Assembly: GCA_029582165.1 (NCBI GenBank)
Contig: CM055877.1
Coordinates: 38,036,249 to 38,100,248 of the forward strand
Origin: Portulaca oleracea
Lineage: Eukaryota > Streptophyta > Magnoliopsida > Caryophyllales > Portulacaceae
Reading direction: 5' to 3'
Length of the DNA stretch: 64,000 nucleotides
This document shows, piece after piece, positions 46,302 to 58,395 of the stretch (position 1 is its first letter; the number at the start of each line of letters is the position of its first letter). The notes beneath the pieces are model-generated. The model saw only the letters and a list, made by a program, of their open reading frames with translations, was not told the origin of the DNA and ran no database searches. The position numbers and the translations under genes are program-made.

Positions 46302-47631
46302 TCTATCAACATCCACTCCGAACACATATGAACATCAGAATTTTTACCATGAACATCCAACATGACAAACATGAACAATCACTACCCCAGCTATATCAAC
46401 CATGAACATCCAATATATTGGTTAGGAGCTAAGATAACCATTAGACATATTCAATATTATGAACATCCATTAAAAGACTCATGAACATCAAGATTCTCAT
46501 CATTCACATCAACTATGACAAATGTATTCGATGCTATAAACATCCACTAAAAGACTATGAACAAACATATTCAATACTATGAATAAACATCAGATATACA
46601 TACCCATCCCCCCTTCCCCAATGACCATCAAACATATTTAATACTATGAACATCCACTAAAAAGAACATTAGGATTTCCATCATAAACATCACTATGACA
46701 AACATGAACATTCGCTCATCAAACATGAACATCAAGTATATTAACCATGACCAAGCCCATGAACATCAGCGTTTCCCATGAGCCCGGAATGCATTACAAT
46801 TGTTCAAAATTAAGGAATTTCAAACGTCATAAACAACACTTACAATGAGTTCCTGCTCTGTTCCATCTCTGACTGAATCCCTTCTTTGGATGTCATGTTC
46901 AACCTTCAAATTCGACTTCTAGCATGACAAAAACGCCTCTTTCTTCCATCTCTTTTTTCCTTTTCTCCAACCACTGCTTCAACCAAACCTTTGGAAGCCA
47001 TCACAAATTCTTCAACTTCCCTTGTTACTTTGTCAACTAAACACCATCAATCGTTAGAATGAACATAAAAAACCCAACAGATGTCCCCAATTTTGAAAAA
47101 AAAAACGGGGCAAAAAACCCTAGAAATCTCGAAACACCTTTTACTGGAGAAGTCGTCGTGCTTGGGTTTCACCGTCGCCGGGTAAAACGTCGCCGGAATC
47201 GCCAATATCATACTGTCACAGTTCACCAGGAACCACAATTTTCGCCGGAATCGTTGAATTCACCGTCGCCTCGTCAAACTACCTTCAATATCTTCACCTT
47301 TTACTAAACGGATATGGCGTCGCTCAATATGTGTTCTTCAAACTATTTTTCAAAATGACTGTGTGTTGGAAACTGGAGATAGTAATTGCCCTCCATCAGC
47401 GTGCAACTCCCTTTGACATCAGCATGGCTATACCCCTCCTACTCTCACGTGACAAGAAGCAAAAAAAAAAAAAACAATATTAAAAAAAACCAGCCAATCA
47501 TCTTTTACCACCATATATTAAAAATAAAGATAAATGGAACAATTGCACCCACCCTTGATCTTGGAACCAATGCCTAGGATCTCACATGCTTTTATGCTCA
47601 CAAAAACACCCTTCTAATTATATCTATTCTC
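46071..47631 (-). repeat. Right terminal inverted repeat
   Basis: It is the reverse complement of the left arm, including CACACACA-type dinucleotides at 46269-46302 where the left arm has a GTGTGTG run at 31519. The outer 250 bases carry TTTACTGGAGAAGTCGTCGT and GCCGGAATCG repeats. Confidence 0.7.
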
Positions 47632-47964
47632 TATATATATATATCTATACATAATAAAAAGAGGCTTAATTTTGTTTTGGTGGACGAAAGTTTGTTTGAA
47701 GCTGGGCCCTAGGGTTTGACATTGGGCCGACAGTCTTCTGGGTCTCGTGGGTCGGGCCGCGGGTTAGTATTGAAGAATTGGGGTTGACTCTGCCTCTACC
47801 GCTCAACTCCTCCCTCTCTCTACCCCTCTCTCTTTCTGCGTCACAGATCTGAAATTTCTTTCTCTCTCAAAGATCTCAACTCCTCCCTCTCTTCCTCAGA
47901 GATCTGAAAACGCCATGCATAGCGTTTCCCGTCCCTAATTTCACCTCCTCAATGGGAAATCTAG

Positions 47965-48084
47965 GCGGCTTCTGGGGTTATTCTTGCTTTTGTGTTTGGC
48001 CTTTTGGGTGTTTATTTCACCACGCCTGCTTCTGATTACAGCTTTGTGAAGCTAGCTCACACCCTCGAAGACTTGCAGATTTAG
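47965..48084 (+). pseudogene. SNARE-associated Golgi protein-like first-exon fragment in the Helitron
   Basis: One frame gives a hydrophobic segment GVILAFVFGLLGVYF followed by TTPASDYSFVKLAHTLEDLQ, then TAG overlapping a splice donor (ATTTAG|GTAACT). This resembles the N-terminal part of plant SNARE-associated Golgi (VTT/DedA-like) membrane proteins, which have a transmembrane helix and then a Y-x-K-LPRTLEDLQ-like segment. Upstream, a different frame contains GKSRRLLGLFLLLCLAF, so a one-base shift near 47990-48030 is likely. The preceding 47800-47950 looks like a 5' UTR (CTCTCTC-rich). It is a captured exon, not a gene. Family call from memory. Confidence 0.4.
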
Positions 48085-51000
48085 GTAACTCCATAAATTT
48101 TACTTCTTTTGTTTCATATTCTTGTGTTGTCTTTGCTTTTATTCAATTGGGTTTGCACTTTTTCCTTGGGAAAAAGAAGCAGCTCTTTGAACGCCATCAT
48201 TGATGGTTTCCTCAAATGGGTCTGTTATTGCTTTTCTAACTTAGTTCTTCAATTACTGTACTAATGCTACTGGGCTCTCAAAACTTTTTTTGGGGAAAAT
48301 TTACTAAAATCCTTGGTTCAGCTGGAAACAATGTGCACACATTTTGTTTTTTATGAGACTCTAAAATCTGTGGGTTTTGATTTGGAGGTTTAAGGTGCTT
48401 AATTAGATTTGATTACTTGATTTCTTGTGTTTTATATCAATGATCAGGAAGTTCTATGCATCCTTCAATCTGCCTTTTTAGTCGCAAAAAAACCTGGTCC
48501 ACGCCCTTTTTTTGTCACAAAAAGACCCAGCCCAAGCCCCTTTTTTTGATTTACAATTTTCAGTTTGATCCTTTTTGGGGAAATGACAGCTGCCACAACC
48601 CTTTTTTATTTACCTTTTTCAGTTCGGTCTTTTTTTGAAAAAATGACAGCTCAAGACAAATACATAGGTTGTCTTTTTCATTAGTTGACGACTGTCTGTT
48701 TCCTTTTTATTCCACTACTGAACTTTTGTTTTTGTTTATTAGTATCTTTTCATATCTACCTCCCACCTCTTTTATTTGTGTTTCTTCTTTCACCTGTGTA
48801 ATTTCTTAGTATGTTTGTTCTTCTCTCTATTGTATCTGTTCAAGGTTAGCATTTACTTGTAATTATTGATTGTTAAGCTCTATTAAAAAACGGTGAATTA
48901 TTTATTTTTATCCCCTAATTCATCAAACTAAAATGTGACAAGGCTTCTTTGGAGTTCTTTCGGTTATCTTTCAATTGTCGTTTGATATCTGTTGTCTCTG
49001 TTCAAGGTTAGCATTTCAATAGTCATTCAGTAAGTTTCAGTTATGAAGTTCATGTAATATTTGGTTGTTGTATTCACAGTCTATATGTTGATAAGTGATA
49101 TTAAACAATTATGCTGCCTTGAAAGATGCAACTTTGTCATGAATTTTCTAATGGAAAATAATTTAATACCCACAAAAAACTACCTGTCCATTTTAAAGGG
49201 CTTCTTCCTATACTCTCCCTTTCAATAACTGACTCACTGTCATACATTTAAGATTTTCCAAGTGAAGCATCAGTTACCTTCATAGGCATCATATCAAAAA
49301 AAAAAAAAAAAACCTATAGGTTTGCTTTAAGAATTCTGGGTATATAGTTCATAACCTTTCTGGGGTATGAAAAAAAAAATTTATAAAAATATGAAGGTAG
49401 ATTTCATATTAAAAAAAATACAATTTTAGTTTTTTGGGATCACTAGCTTAAAAACGTAGGGGTTATCTAAGATGTGAGGAGCACAAAGAAAAAGAAATAA
49501 TGGAGAAAAATGGGACTTAAACAAGTAAAAAGCATTATAACCTTAATATTTGAGACAGAAATTACCTATGATAAAATAGTGCAACATTATTAAGCATAGT
49601 TTACAACCCTGGAATAGTGTTTAATGAGGTTTGTGACTCAGGTGATTCTGTTTGTTAGCCCACTTGTGTATTATCTTGGAAATCAGTATAGTTAGCCATT
49701 GTTGGACAAAAGTAGGAGGTTTTGACATGGAATGGACAGATAGAGTGTCCCCTCCTTGTGTTGTTCCACCACATTTGGTAGAAGGTACTTGAACTTGGTT
49801 TTGGCCTTTTGCACATTTTGGGATGGTGTTCAACAGATATAGAGATGCACGCCTTGAACAATGACAATAATATTTGAGCTACAAATAGACGAGTCAAGTT
49901 TTTTTTTTTCGTCCTTGGAAGGGGTTAATCTTTCGCTTAGATTCTGCATGGAATCAAACTAGATTTGTTTCCCCCTGTTTTGTTGGTCTAGGTAAATTCA
50001 CTCCATTTTTTTGTTGTTTCTATTTTGCTTTTGATATGTGTGTCATTATACTTGTTGGTGCTGGGGAGAAAGGAATGTGCGATGGGCAATGCATGGAACT
50101 AATGATAGTGACATTGTGGTTGTGTGCTATCAGTATGACATGCATGTGTATGTGTATGTGTACGTGTATGACTACTTAACTTAACTCAGCTGGGCTTTAG
50201 CTTCTGGGGCTGTTAGCTACTCGTTCTCATTACGCTCTTATAAATTTCATGTGACAATTCGTGTTTTTATGATAACATTTTATCAACATGAAGGCGGGTG
50301 TATGCCTTAACTACTAACTTATTTAAGACTCGCTACTCTTATCATTATGTGATGTTGTGATGTCCCTAAACTAACAACTTTCTACTAAATAGGAAAACAG
50401 TTGCTGAATGTTGTACTGTTAAGATATTCCCATGTGAAAATTACTCCAAAAAAAAAAAAAAATCCTATGTGAAAGTCAATTTAGGATGTAGTTTAGGTCT
50501 CATGAAATAGGATGGAAGTTGATACCTGGTTGGTTTAGATGTTCACGTCAACGAGAGCTATATTTATTAGAGGAATAAAGAGTGAGCCAGTTTCATTAAT
50601 GTGAATAACCCTCTGACGACATAGCACGGGTTTTTGTAGGACAGTGCATAGTGAGAACTTTATTATTATGTGATCCTTGGTCACTTATGCTTTTAAACTT
50701 GGTCGTGGCTTACATGTCAACGACAAACAATGCATTTCTAGCTTACTTGATTTCAATGCAGCCACATGCATTGTATTCTGGTCAAACAAATATGCTGACA
50801 CAAATAGGATTCTGTATATGCCCTTAGTTTAAGAAAGCACGATCGTAGTGTAACCGATAGTGCTTCTGCACTCTAGCATGCAACAGCTCTGTGTTAGTCA
50901 TTCCTTTTTGGCCTTTTCTGCTCTTGGAAAAACTGTGTTGAGCAGCGAATTATTGACATCAAGTTCCTTGTAGATAGTAAATTACAGAATCGCTAATTTT

Positions 51001-52081
51001 TGCTTATCGTACAAATATTGACAGTCAAATACAGTCAGCGATGGGTAGCTAAAACTATAATAACCCATCTAAAATGCATATGTGTCAATTAGACTATCAA
51101 AAAGAGAATCATCTGCCATAATGTGGGTTTAAATATTATCGATGTGATAAGATTAATTATTGAAGATGGGTCACAGCAGGAATTGGCTTAATTTCTGGTT
51201 CGACTTTGTCTACCTCTTCGCATCTTTTAAATATCACAAATGCAGGGGTGGGGGGTATTTGCTAAGCGACAATCATAATTGACGGTTAATGTAAAATCTA
51301 TAAAATATGTTGAGACATAATTGTAGATTTAGGTTGAGCCCAAAATAAATTTGACATTCTTAGTTGCTTTGAAAGCTAAAGTATTGTTTGGAAGTAGAGC
51401 CTATTTGTTTCGGAAGTTGTGGTGTATCCAACAGAGTATCCTAATTCCTATAGGTGAGCAGGTAAATAAAAATAGGGCAACGACAAAAAAAGGGGATTGT
51501 GTCTTCCACCCTTGGTTGACTGTGATGTATAAGATTGAGGGATATTGCACCATTGGTCATTGTTTGTGAAATTGTTATATTTTCATAGCGATCTACTTGC
51601 TTTGATCTGTCTACCTGCATATTCTTTGTGATGAAAAAAGTCATTTTATCTGTTATCACAATTTTGGTGATCATTTATTCCCCCTAACTTCCTTTTTGTC
51701 CAGTTTTCCTCTCTTTCTTCCTCCGCTATGTTTTATTTCACCTTTGCAAGTAAGTTTCTTAAGAAATTACATAGAAGAATGACATACATTATATAATTGA
51801 AATCAAAGTTTCAATCCGCTTAGAACCTTTTTCCAACGTAAAACAAGTAGAGACCAAAATCAAAGAGATCGCTCGTCTTCCTAAATGAAGAAAGACAACA
51901 AAATATTTGCAATCTCCTCCAACGAAAATGCCTGATTCAGTACATATATAACAGTCACAAAATATTTGCAATCCTAACCTATCGTACCCTACATATATAA
52001 CAGTCATAAAATATTTGCAATCCTAACCTATCTTACCCTATATTTTATTCTACACAGATGATGTATCGAATGTGAACTAGA
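48085..52081. other. Helitron interior without recognised genes
   Basis: AT-rich sequence with poly-A/T runs (49291-49311, 50447-50461). Duplicated TCTGTTCAAGGTTAGCATTT occurs at 48836 and 48994, and TATAACAGTCA-AAATATTTGCAATC repeats at 51930-52025. No frame with family features. Confidence 0.5.
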
Positions 52082-52177
52082 AGAGGCATCTGAAAATATA
52101 ACAGTCACAACCTTTGGGAAAATTGTGGAGACATTGTTCTCAGTGACTGCATTGAAATTACATGAAAACACACAAGA
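52082..52177 (+). pseudogene. Exon-like fragment, possibly RPA/OB-fold type
   Basis: Exactly 32 open codons ending CAAGAG|GTATTT, encoding ITVTTFGKIVETLFSVTALK and then LHENTQE. The pattern of a beta-strand pair, TTFG, then an acidic helix is reminiscent of RPA70-like OB folds, which Helitrons often carry, but the similarity is weak. It is in the same orientation as the exon-like block at 53208-53261. Confidence 0.3.
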
Positions 52178-53207
52178 GGTATTTATTATCCTAGCACCTC
52201 CACCCCCCTTATATATATATGATATTGATGCTTTCTTTTTCTTTGTTCTCTCGACTCTTCTGCAGTTTCAAAAGTCCAATTCTTCCTTTATCTAATTTAC
52301 CTCTATTGGTATAACTGCATGGTCTTATTTACTACAGTCATCACATTAAGTAGATTTTGCTTTTCTCCCGTTTTTCCCTAATCGTTTCATATGACCCTTT
52401 TTTCAATCATGTGTGCTGTGAAAAGGTTTTGTGGAAGGTTTTGTCTACTGTAAGACATTCCTTTAATCATTCCTAAAATCATTACAGCACTACTACTGGT
52501 CTATAGCTTGTCAAACTCACCCTTTACCAGTTTATGATTTTGCATCTCTCATGTGTTTTCTTTGAGACAATGGGACTGTAGAGTAGAGGTCTTATGCTAC
52601 TGGTGTATAGTCGCTTAATTTCTGCTCACTTTTAGTTCCTTAGTTCTATTTCTATATTAGATTATTACATTTACTACTATCGTTGTCATATACCGAACCT
52701 ACACACCCCCAACCTGAACCCCCCCCCCCCCCCACAAAAAAAATAAAATTACAGTTAGGTTCCTACTCATTGAAGATGTTTTTTCCCCCTCCTTTAGTTG
52801 TGTTTTGTTTTCATTATTGCAGTTGATACTAAAGGATCTCCACTACAATTGAAAACTATCATGTCTTTAGTTACCTTTATTTGATACTCGATGGTGGTCT
52901 CACAACTTTCAATAACACTCTCATGTTTCTCTCTACCCAAATCATTGATTAAATCCAACTCATACATTGAATTTAGTAATTCTTTGACTTAAACTGTTTG
53001 TGGAATCTAATTATGCATTCAATTTGATAATCTTTTGGCCTAAGTTGTTTATGGTAGATATTATACGTTCAATTTGATAATTCTTTCGCTTATATGCGTT
53101 GTGGTACTTACAAGATGGAGCTGTTAATATAGAATGTATCTGATCTCCATTCCAGTAATAAAAAACACATATTTTTCGTCAAAGCTAACTATCTTGTCTG
53201 TCTGCAG

Positions 53208-53261
53208 CAAGAAACCCTCAGATTCTTCGTCCTCTCCATAGTGGAACAAACAGATAACATG
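53208..53261 (+). pseudogene. Exon-like fragment of unidentified gene in the Helitron
   Basis: 18 codons (ETLRFFVLSIVEQTDNM) between TGTCTGCAG and ATG|GTAAAG, with good splice sites on both sides. Not recognised; possibly the next exon of the fragment at 52082. Confidence 0.3.
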
Positions 53262-53778
53262 GTAAAGTCACTTACCCAATAGTAAAGTCCCAGACCTGAG
53301 ATTTCGACACATTAAGCAATGAAGACTTTTTCTTTCAATGAATCATCTTCCGTGGGGTGTTGCCTTTTTCCCTTTTGCTTCCATGGGGGGTTGCGTTTTT
53401 CCCTTTTGCTTTTCGCAGACTCGAATCTATCCATTACTGGCTACCTTGCGCCATTTTGCTTTTCGCCAAGGATTTTTTGACTACGTAGTAGCTGTGACCC
53501 CATACTCACTGTGGGTTAGTTTGCCCCTCCCTTCTACCACCTCAATTTGTCACTTGTCTTCTCTTATCAATACATATATTCCTTTTCCTTTGATATTAAC
53601 CATAATTTCAATTATGTTGTCTCAGGAATGAAACAGTTGAAAATCGCCGTGTAGATGCAAGGCGCACAACTTTTGCATATCAACTTTGGTAGTTTCAGAC
53701 TTTTGTTCATAATTTTTTGTCGTTCCCAAAACAAGTATGTAAAGCAATTTACAAATAATAAAATTCAGTACTTCTATA

Positions 53779-54037
<259 letters not shown>

Positions 54038-54340
54038 ATATACTGAAGTTTGGGGGTATTGGACAATAATACACTGAGCTTTGACGTTGAACAATTGTAC
54101 ACCGTACTTTGGGGCGGCTGACTTGTTGACTTGTGTAAATTAGCTGACATGTCATAAATTTAGATATTATTTAGCCTATTCTTCTTCTTGGTCTGCCACG
54201 TAAGATAGCCACCAAGTCAGTCACCTTCTAAATTGTTTCGGGTGCATTATTGTTCAACACCCTTTAAAGTTCTGTGCATCATTGTCCAATGTCAAAGTTC
54301 AGTGTATTATTGTCCAATATCCCAAAAGTTCAGTACATTA
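54038..54340. mobile_element. Inverted-repeat MITE of the GTATTGGACAATAATAC family
   Basis: The left arm has GGGGGTATTGGACAATAATA then CTGAGCTTTGACGTT. The right arm is its reverse complement with AGTGTATTATTGTCCAATAT. Arms are over 100 bases and the centre is near 54190. Related to 12294-12848. It sits between two microsatellites. Confidence 0.65.
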
Positions 54341-54354
54341 GCGTCCCAAAATCA

Positions 54355-54497
<143 letters not shown>

Positions 54498-54551
54498 GGG
54501 GTCAGTGAAACTCGTGAGCCTCCTTAGAGGCCCTCGGAACCCATTAAGGGG

Positions 54552-54674
54552 ATGGCCAAGACAATCTTCGGATATCCGAATTTTGTCGGGATTTGCACAT
54601 CGAGGCTCGTTGTGGTGGAGGCGGATCTCTTGGCGAAGGCGACGAGGGAGGAGTATGAAACCCGTGACTCTTAA
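54552..54674 (+). CDS. Possible small ORF or gene remnant, unidentified
   Basis: An ATG-initiated 40-codon frame encoding [20 protein letters not shown] and an acidic, Glu/Arg-rich end ([17 protein letters not shown]). Codon use looks more gene-like than the surroundings, which are GC-richer here. No family is recognised and nothing upstream looks like a promoter. It may be an exon remnant. Confidence 0.15.
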   Translation: MAKTIFGYPNFVGICTSRLVVVEADLLAKATREEYETRDS

Positions 54675-54868
54675 AAATATACTTCTACCGTCTTCCTATC
54701 ATTTCAGTAAGTAACCCCTAGATAAGGTAAGTATATATTAAAACATGTCAAGGTGCTACAATGGTGTATTTTAACAGATGAATATATATCTATTATCTGC
54801 ATATTTGTCACTTAAATTTAGATGTACATATATCGGAATTCATTAAGGTACGTACGTTTAGATGTATA

Positions 54869-55509
54869 TAGGGATGACAATGGGGCGGTGAATCGCCGAA
54901 CCTGCTGGGGCCCCGCCCCGCTCTGGGGAAAAATCCCCACCCCATTGGGGATGGGGACGGGGACGGGGACGAGGACGATTTTTCAAAATCCGTTGGGGGA
55001 CGGGGCGGGGATTGGGACAAAATTTTCCCCATCCCCGTCCCCATTTTCCCCGCCGGGGAAAATTCCCCATCCTCATCTCTAAAAGTTTTAAAATTACCAA
55101 ATAATCTTTATTCTAATTCAATATATATATATTAATAGCAAGGATAAAGTAGTAATTTTCGAATTTTGAGGAGGATGTATTATTGTATTTTTTTCCGAAT
55201 AACACTTGTTGATGTATTATTGTTTGATAATGATGTATTATTGCTTGAGCAAGTTAAATGCATTGTATTTTGAACAGGTTAAAAACCGGGTCCGACTAAA
55301 AATCGGGTATGATTAAAATTTGGTTAGATTTTTCATAGCTTTAAAAAATCCTCGTTGGGGATGGGGAATCCGCAGGGATCGGGATGGGGCAAGAATCATT
55401 CCCCGAAGCGGGAATGGGGATGGGGATGGAGATGGAGATGAGTTTTGGGAGCGGGGATGGGGACGGGGATATACTCCCCCATCCCCGATCCGCCCCGTTG
55501 CCATCCCTA
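54869..55509. mobile_element. hAT nonautonomous element, G-rich ends
   Basis: Starts TAGGGATGACAATGGGGCGG and ends CCCCGTTGCCATCCCTA. It is flanked by the perfect 8-bp duplication GATGTATA (54861-54868 and 55510-55517), the hAT hallmark. Repeats of GGGGA(T/C)G occur near both ends in opposite sense. No ORF of note. 641 bp. Confidence 0.85.
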
Positions 55510-55517
55510 GATGTATA

Positions 55518-56034
55518 TATATCAAGGTGCTTTTTTTATTTGATTGTGGGTTGTTTTTAGCTTCTATTAGTATCAAGTTTATGGATACCAGCTACAAATT
55601 ACAGCTTGGCGGCTATAAGGCGCTAGGGATCTGAACGAAGATGTTTAGAGAAGAGTTTGGTGAGATTTTAGTGTTCTGATTTGATTTAATTTTTCTTATA
55701 GACATTTAAATCGTTGTTTTAGTGTATATATCCCTTGACGTATCAATGTTTCCAACATTGATTTTGTGCTTCTTTGTTTCATCTTGGGGTTTTGGTTGGT
55801 ATTTGTATTGATTTTTTGGTGTTTCTTGATTTTATTTTGGGGTTTTGGTTGGTATTTAATTATATCGCTTTCTTGCTTTTTGATTCAATCGTGGCCTAAT
55901 TTTGTGTTGTTTTATGCGATTTCAATTTTTCAGTTGCTATATATTGGTTTTGTTTCACTTTGTTTCCAAACCAGTAGTGTTAGCCAGCTCAATCTGTTAT
56001 GCTTTAGTTTGTAACCATTTCTTCATGTATTTTA
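55518..56034. other. Unassigned T-rich sequence
   Basis: No supported gene. A local duplication GGGGTTTTGGTTGGTATTT occurs at 55790 and 55841. It may be 5' or intronic sequence of the Rho-N gene remnant at 56576, but no upstream exon is convincing. Confidence 0.3.
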
Positions 56035-56383
56035 TAAAAAATTACTCGGAGGTACCCCAACATTTACGTAAACTATTTTTCGGTGCTCCAACTTTTCAAA
56101 ACTAATTTGAGATACCCTTACTTTTTGGGTTAGTAATTATTTGGTGTTTTTCCGACCATTAATTTTATTAAGTGACCAAAATACCCTCATTCTTCTTCTT
56201 CAAGGGTATTTCTTCAAGAAGGGAAGAACAAAGGCATTTTGGTCACATAATAAAATTAATGGCCGGAAAAGCACCAAATAATTACTAACCCAAAAAGTAA
56301 GGGTACCTCAAAATTAGTTTTGAAAAGTTGGGGTACCAGAAAAACATTTCACCAACAGTTAGGGTACCTCAGAGTAATTTTTT
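56035..56383. mobile_element. Foldback MITE with about 150-bp arms
   Basis: The arms AAAAATTACTCGGAGGTACC and GGTACCTCAGAGTAATTTTT pair, followed by matching CCAACTTTTCAAAACTAATT blocks and ACCAAATAATTACTAACCC on the right. The loop is AAGAAG-rich near 56210. No ORF. Confidence 0.75.
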
Positions 56384-56575
56384 GTGTATTTTATTCTAGA
56401 CTTTAACTTAAATTCCGATAATGTTTAGGTAAAAGGTTCATCAACTATTGTTTTCATATGAATAATTACCGTTTCATTCTCATCTGATTTGCGTTTTAGT
56501 AATATTTTATATGTTTTGATTTCCAGCTTTCCCTATTATTTGAAGACTTAAGTGGATAATTTTGTTGAGAAACAG

Positions 56576-56722
56576 GCAACAAATCCTCCTACTGAACTTA
56601 GGGATTTGAATGCGATGAAGCTAGCAGAACTGAGGGCACTTGCAAAAGCTAGACGCATGAAAAAATTCTTCAAGTTAAAGACGTTTAAGTATGTGCAACT
56701 GCTCTTTGACGAATTGATATAA
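56576..56722 (+). pseudogene. Last exon with a Rho-N (Rho termination factor N-terminal-like) domain
   Basis: After a TTGAGAAACAG acceptor, 48 codons and a stop encode ELRDLNAMKLAELRALAKAR then RMKKFFKLKTFKYVQLLFDE. This follows the Rho_N/SAP-like pattern LKLPELRALAKSRGIKGYSKLKKSELVELL that ends plant proteins such as the RHON1/BP-73 type, which bind RNA in plastids. Here the glycines of the turn (RG-KGYSK) are replaced (RR-KKFFK), so the motif is degraded or divergent. Upstream exons are not visible. It could be the tail of a real gene whose body lies in unrecognised sequence, but a relic is more likely given the surrounding transposons. Confidence 0.5.
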
Positions 56723-57009
56723 CCCTCCTTTAGGTTCAACAACACTAGGACTCGGTTGATAATAGAGTGGCGCGGTGGTCTATATTTCGGCTTCATGTTT
56801 GAGTTTTGGTTGTGGATAGATCAGCCAAGAGTTTGTATTTTTTGATCTTCTATGTGTTGAACTTTCTTTGTTCAGAAGGCATAAAACGCGACTCAAGGAT
56901 TCGTTTCTTTACATATTTTCTCTTCTACTGTCAACAATCTAATTTGAGTAAACCCCCTTTTTGTATGTCATTAGTTCCTTACTTTCAGCTTTGATTTGTA
57001 AGTAATTTC

Positions 57010-57355
57010 TACCTTTTTTTTAAAAAAAAAAATCATGATGGTCTTTAAAAAAATGAAAAATTGTGTTTGGTGGGATACCACGGAATCAAGAACTAAATAT
57101 CTTATATTTTGATTTGCATTTACTCTAAAATTTAGTATAATACTTATCTAGACTTTAAGTGAATTTATATTATTTGTCACATTTTTTTTCTAATTTTTAT
57201 GATTTTTCCCCTTTATTCCTCACAAAAGTCATAATAATTACTAGGATTCTGAAAAAAAAATTAAACATTCTTTTAGTAAATAGGGAGGTAGATTTGGTAC
57301 CACAACACAATTTTGATTTTTTTTAGGACCATCTGAATACAAGAAAAAGTAGAGA
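57010..57355. mobile_element. Decayed MITE related to the one at 29405
   Basis: Shares ACTAAATATCTTATATTTTG-like, GTGAATTTA-A-T and GATTTGGTACCAC landmarks in the same order with 29480-29835. The terminal repeats are poorly kept. Confidence 0.4.
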
Positions 57356-57579
57356 ATACAAACCAAGGTTGTTAAAATCGGGATCCTAACTCGAAACTAT
57401 GGGGGAGTTAGGATCGGAATTTAGCCCATGTAGGATCGTGGATCGTGTGTAAATAGTAGAATCGTGTCGACGATTTTGGACAATAAAATCGTAGGATCGT
57501 AAATCAGGATCGGGATGTGAATAACTATGCTACAAACATATAAAATCTGAAAATAGGGATCACAATAGACCAATCATCC

Positions 57580-57587
<8 letters not shown>

Positions 57588-57628
<41 letters not shown>
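57588..57628. repeat. (TA)n(TG)n microsatellite
   Basis: About 36 bases of TG after a short TA run, 15 bases before a hAT element. Confidence 0.95.
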
Positions 57629-57630
<2 letters not shown>

Positions 57631-57643
57631 GGAATGTTACATG

Positions 57644-58202
57644 TAGGGATGACAATGGGTCCGGGTCGGGTCCAGGTCCGGGTCCAATAAAAAATTGTCG
57701 GGTCCGGGTCTAGGCACAAACCCGTGGATCCTACCCATGGACTCGTCAAATTTTATATATATAAATATAAATGAAACCCTAGTGTATTTGTATTGTTAGT
57801 GTGGTATAGCACGATAATCATGAACTTCGTGATTTTTTTTTTTTGTGCATTTTAAGTTGAATAGTTGCATTCTTAGAGTTGATGTGTGAATGATTTTTGT
57901 AATGTTTTTATCTTGAATTTTGCTCATAGCCTTGTACAATGAACTAGATGTTTGTATTTTAAATAGAATAGTCATTATTATACAATTGCGCATGTATAAA
58001 ATTAACCCGAAAAATTGATAAATCTAGTAAAAAGATACATAAGAGTGTTGGACCCAATAAGGTCTCGCTATGGACCCGACGAGTATGGGTTTGGGTCAAA
58101 TTTTTTGGGACCCATGGGATCTCGGGGCTGGTCAAGGTCCAAAAAAATGGCGGCTCCGGGTCTAGCTCGACCCACCCTAGACCATGCCCATTGCCATCCC
58201 TA
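57644..58202. mobile_element. hAT nonautonomous element, GGGTCCGGGTC-rich
   Basis: Starts TAGGGATGACAATGGGTCCG and ends CCCATTGCCATCCCTA. It is flanked by the perfect 8-bp duplication GTTACATG (57636-57643 and 58203-58210). The first 16 bases are almost identical to the element at 54869, while the interior differs. 559 bp. Confidence 0.85.
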
Positions 58203-58369
58203 GTTACATGACACGCTTATAATTTATGTGTGGAGTGTTTAGTTGCTTTTCCAGATATCGATTTTTTATGGTATGTTTTCATTTGATAGTATGATGTTTT
58301 GTAGTTTCTAAATTATATTTATATTTATAATTAACTTTTTAAAATTAAAATAATTATTTTATTAAATTT

Positions 58370-58395
58370 CGTGCATAGCACGGCTATATGACTAA
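58370..58395 (+). other. Helitron-like 3' end
   Basis: CGTGCATAGCACG stem-loop, then GCTATATGA and CTAA followed by T, which fits hairpin plus CTRR|T. The same CGTGCAT-GCACG core is used by the Helitron at 53779. The 5' end of this copy was not found. Confidence 0.5.

Larger units (their letters stand above)
30016..47631. mobile_element. Large foldback/MULE-like transposon with about 1.55-kb terminal inverted repeats
   Basis: The left end GGGAATGGATATAATGAGAA matches the reverse complement of the right end (GAGAATAGATATAATTAGAA). Correspondence continues inward for over 1.5 kb: 30361-30600 mirrors 47290-47041, and 31340-31450 mirrors 46260-46150. Without the nested 11.9-kb retrotransposon the element is about 5.7 kb. 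Long terminal repeats of this kind fit Mutator-like or foldback elements. The flanks are TA microsatellite, so a 9-bp target duplication cannot be confirmed. No transposase is recognisable. Confidence 0.65.

Noticed and set aside
55313..55634. Frames rich in Gly-Asp-Gly or Pro-Ser-Pro
   Set aside because: They are produced by the GGGGATG runs in the hAT element ends.
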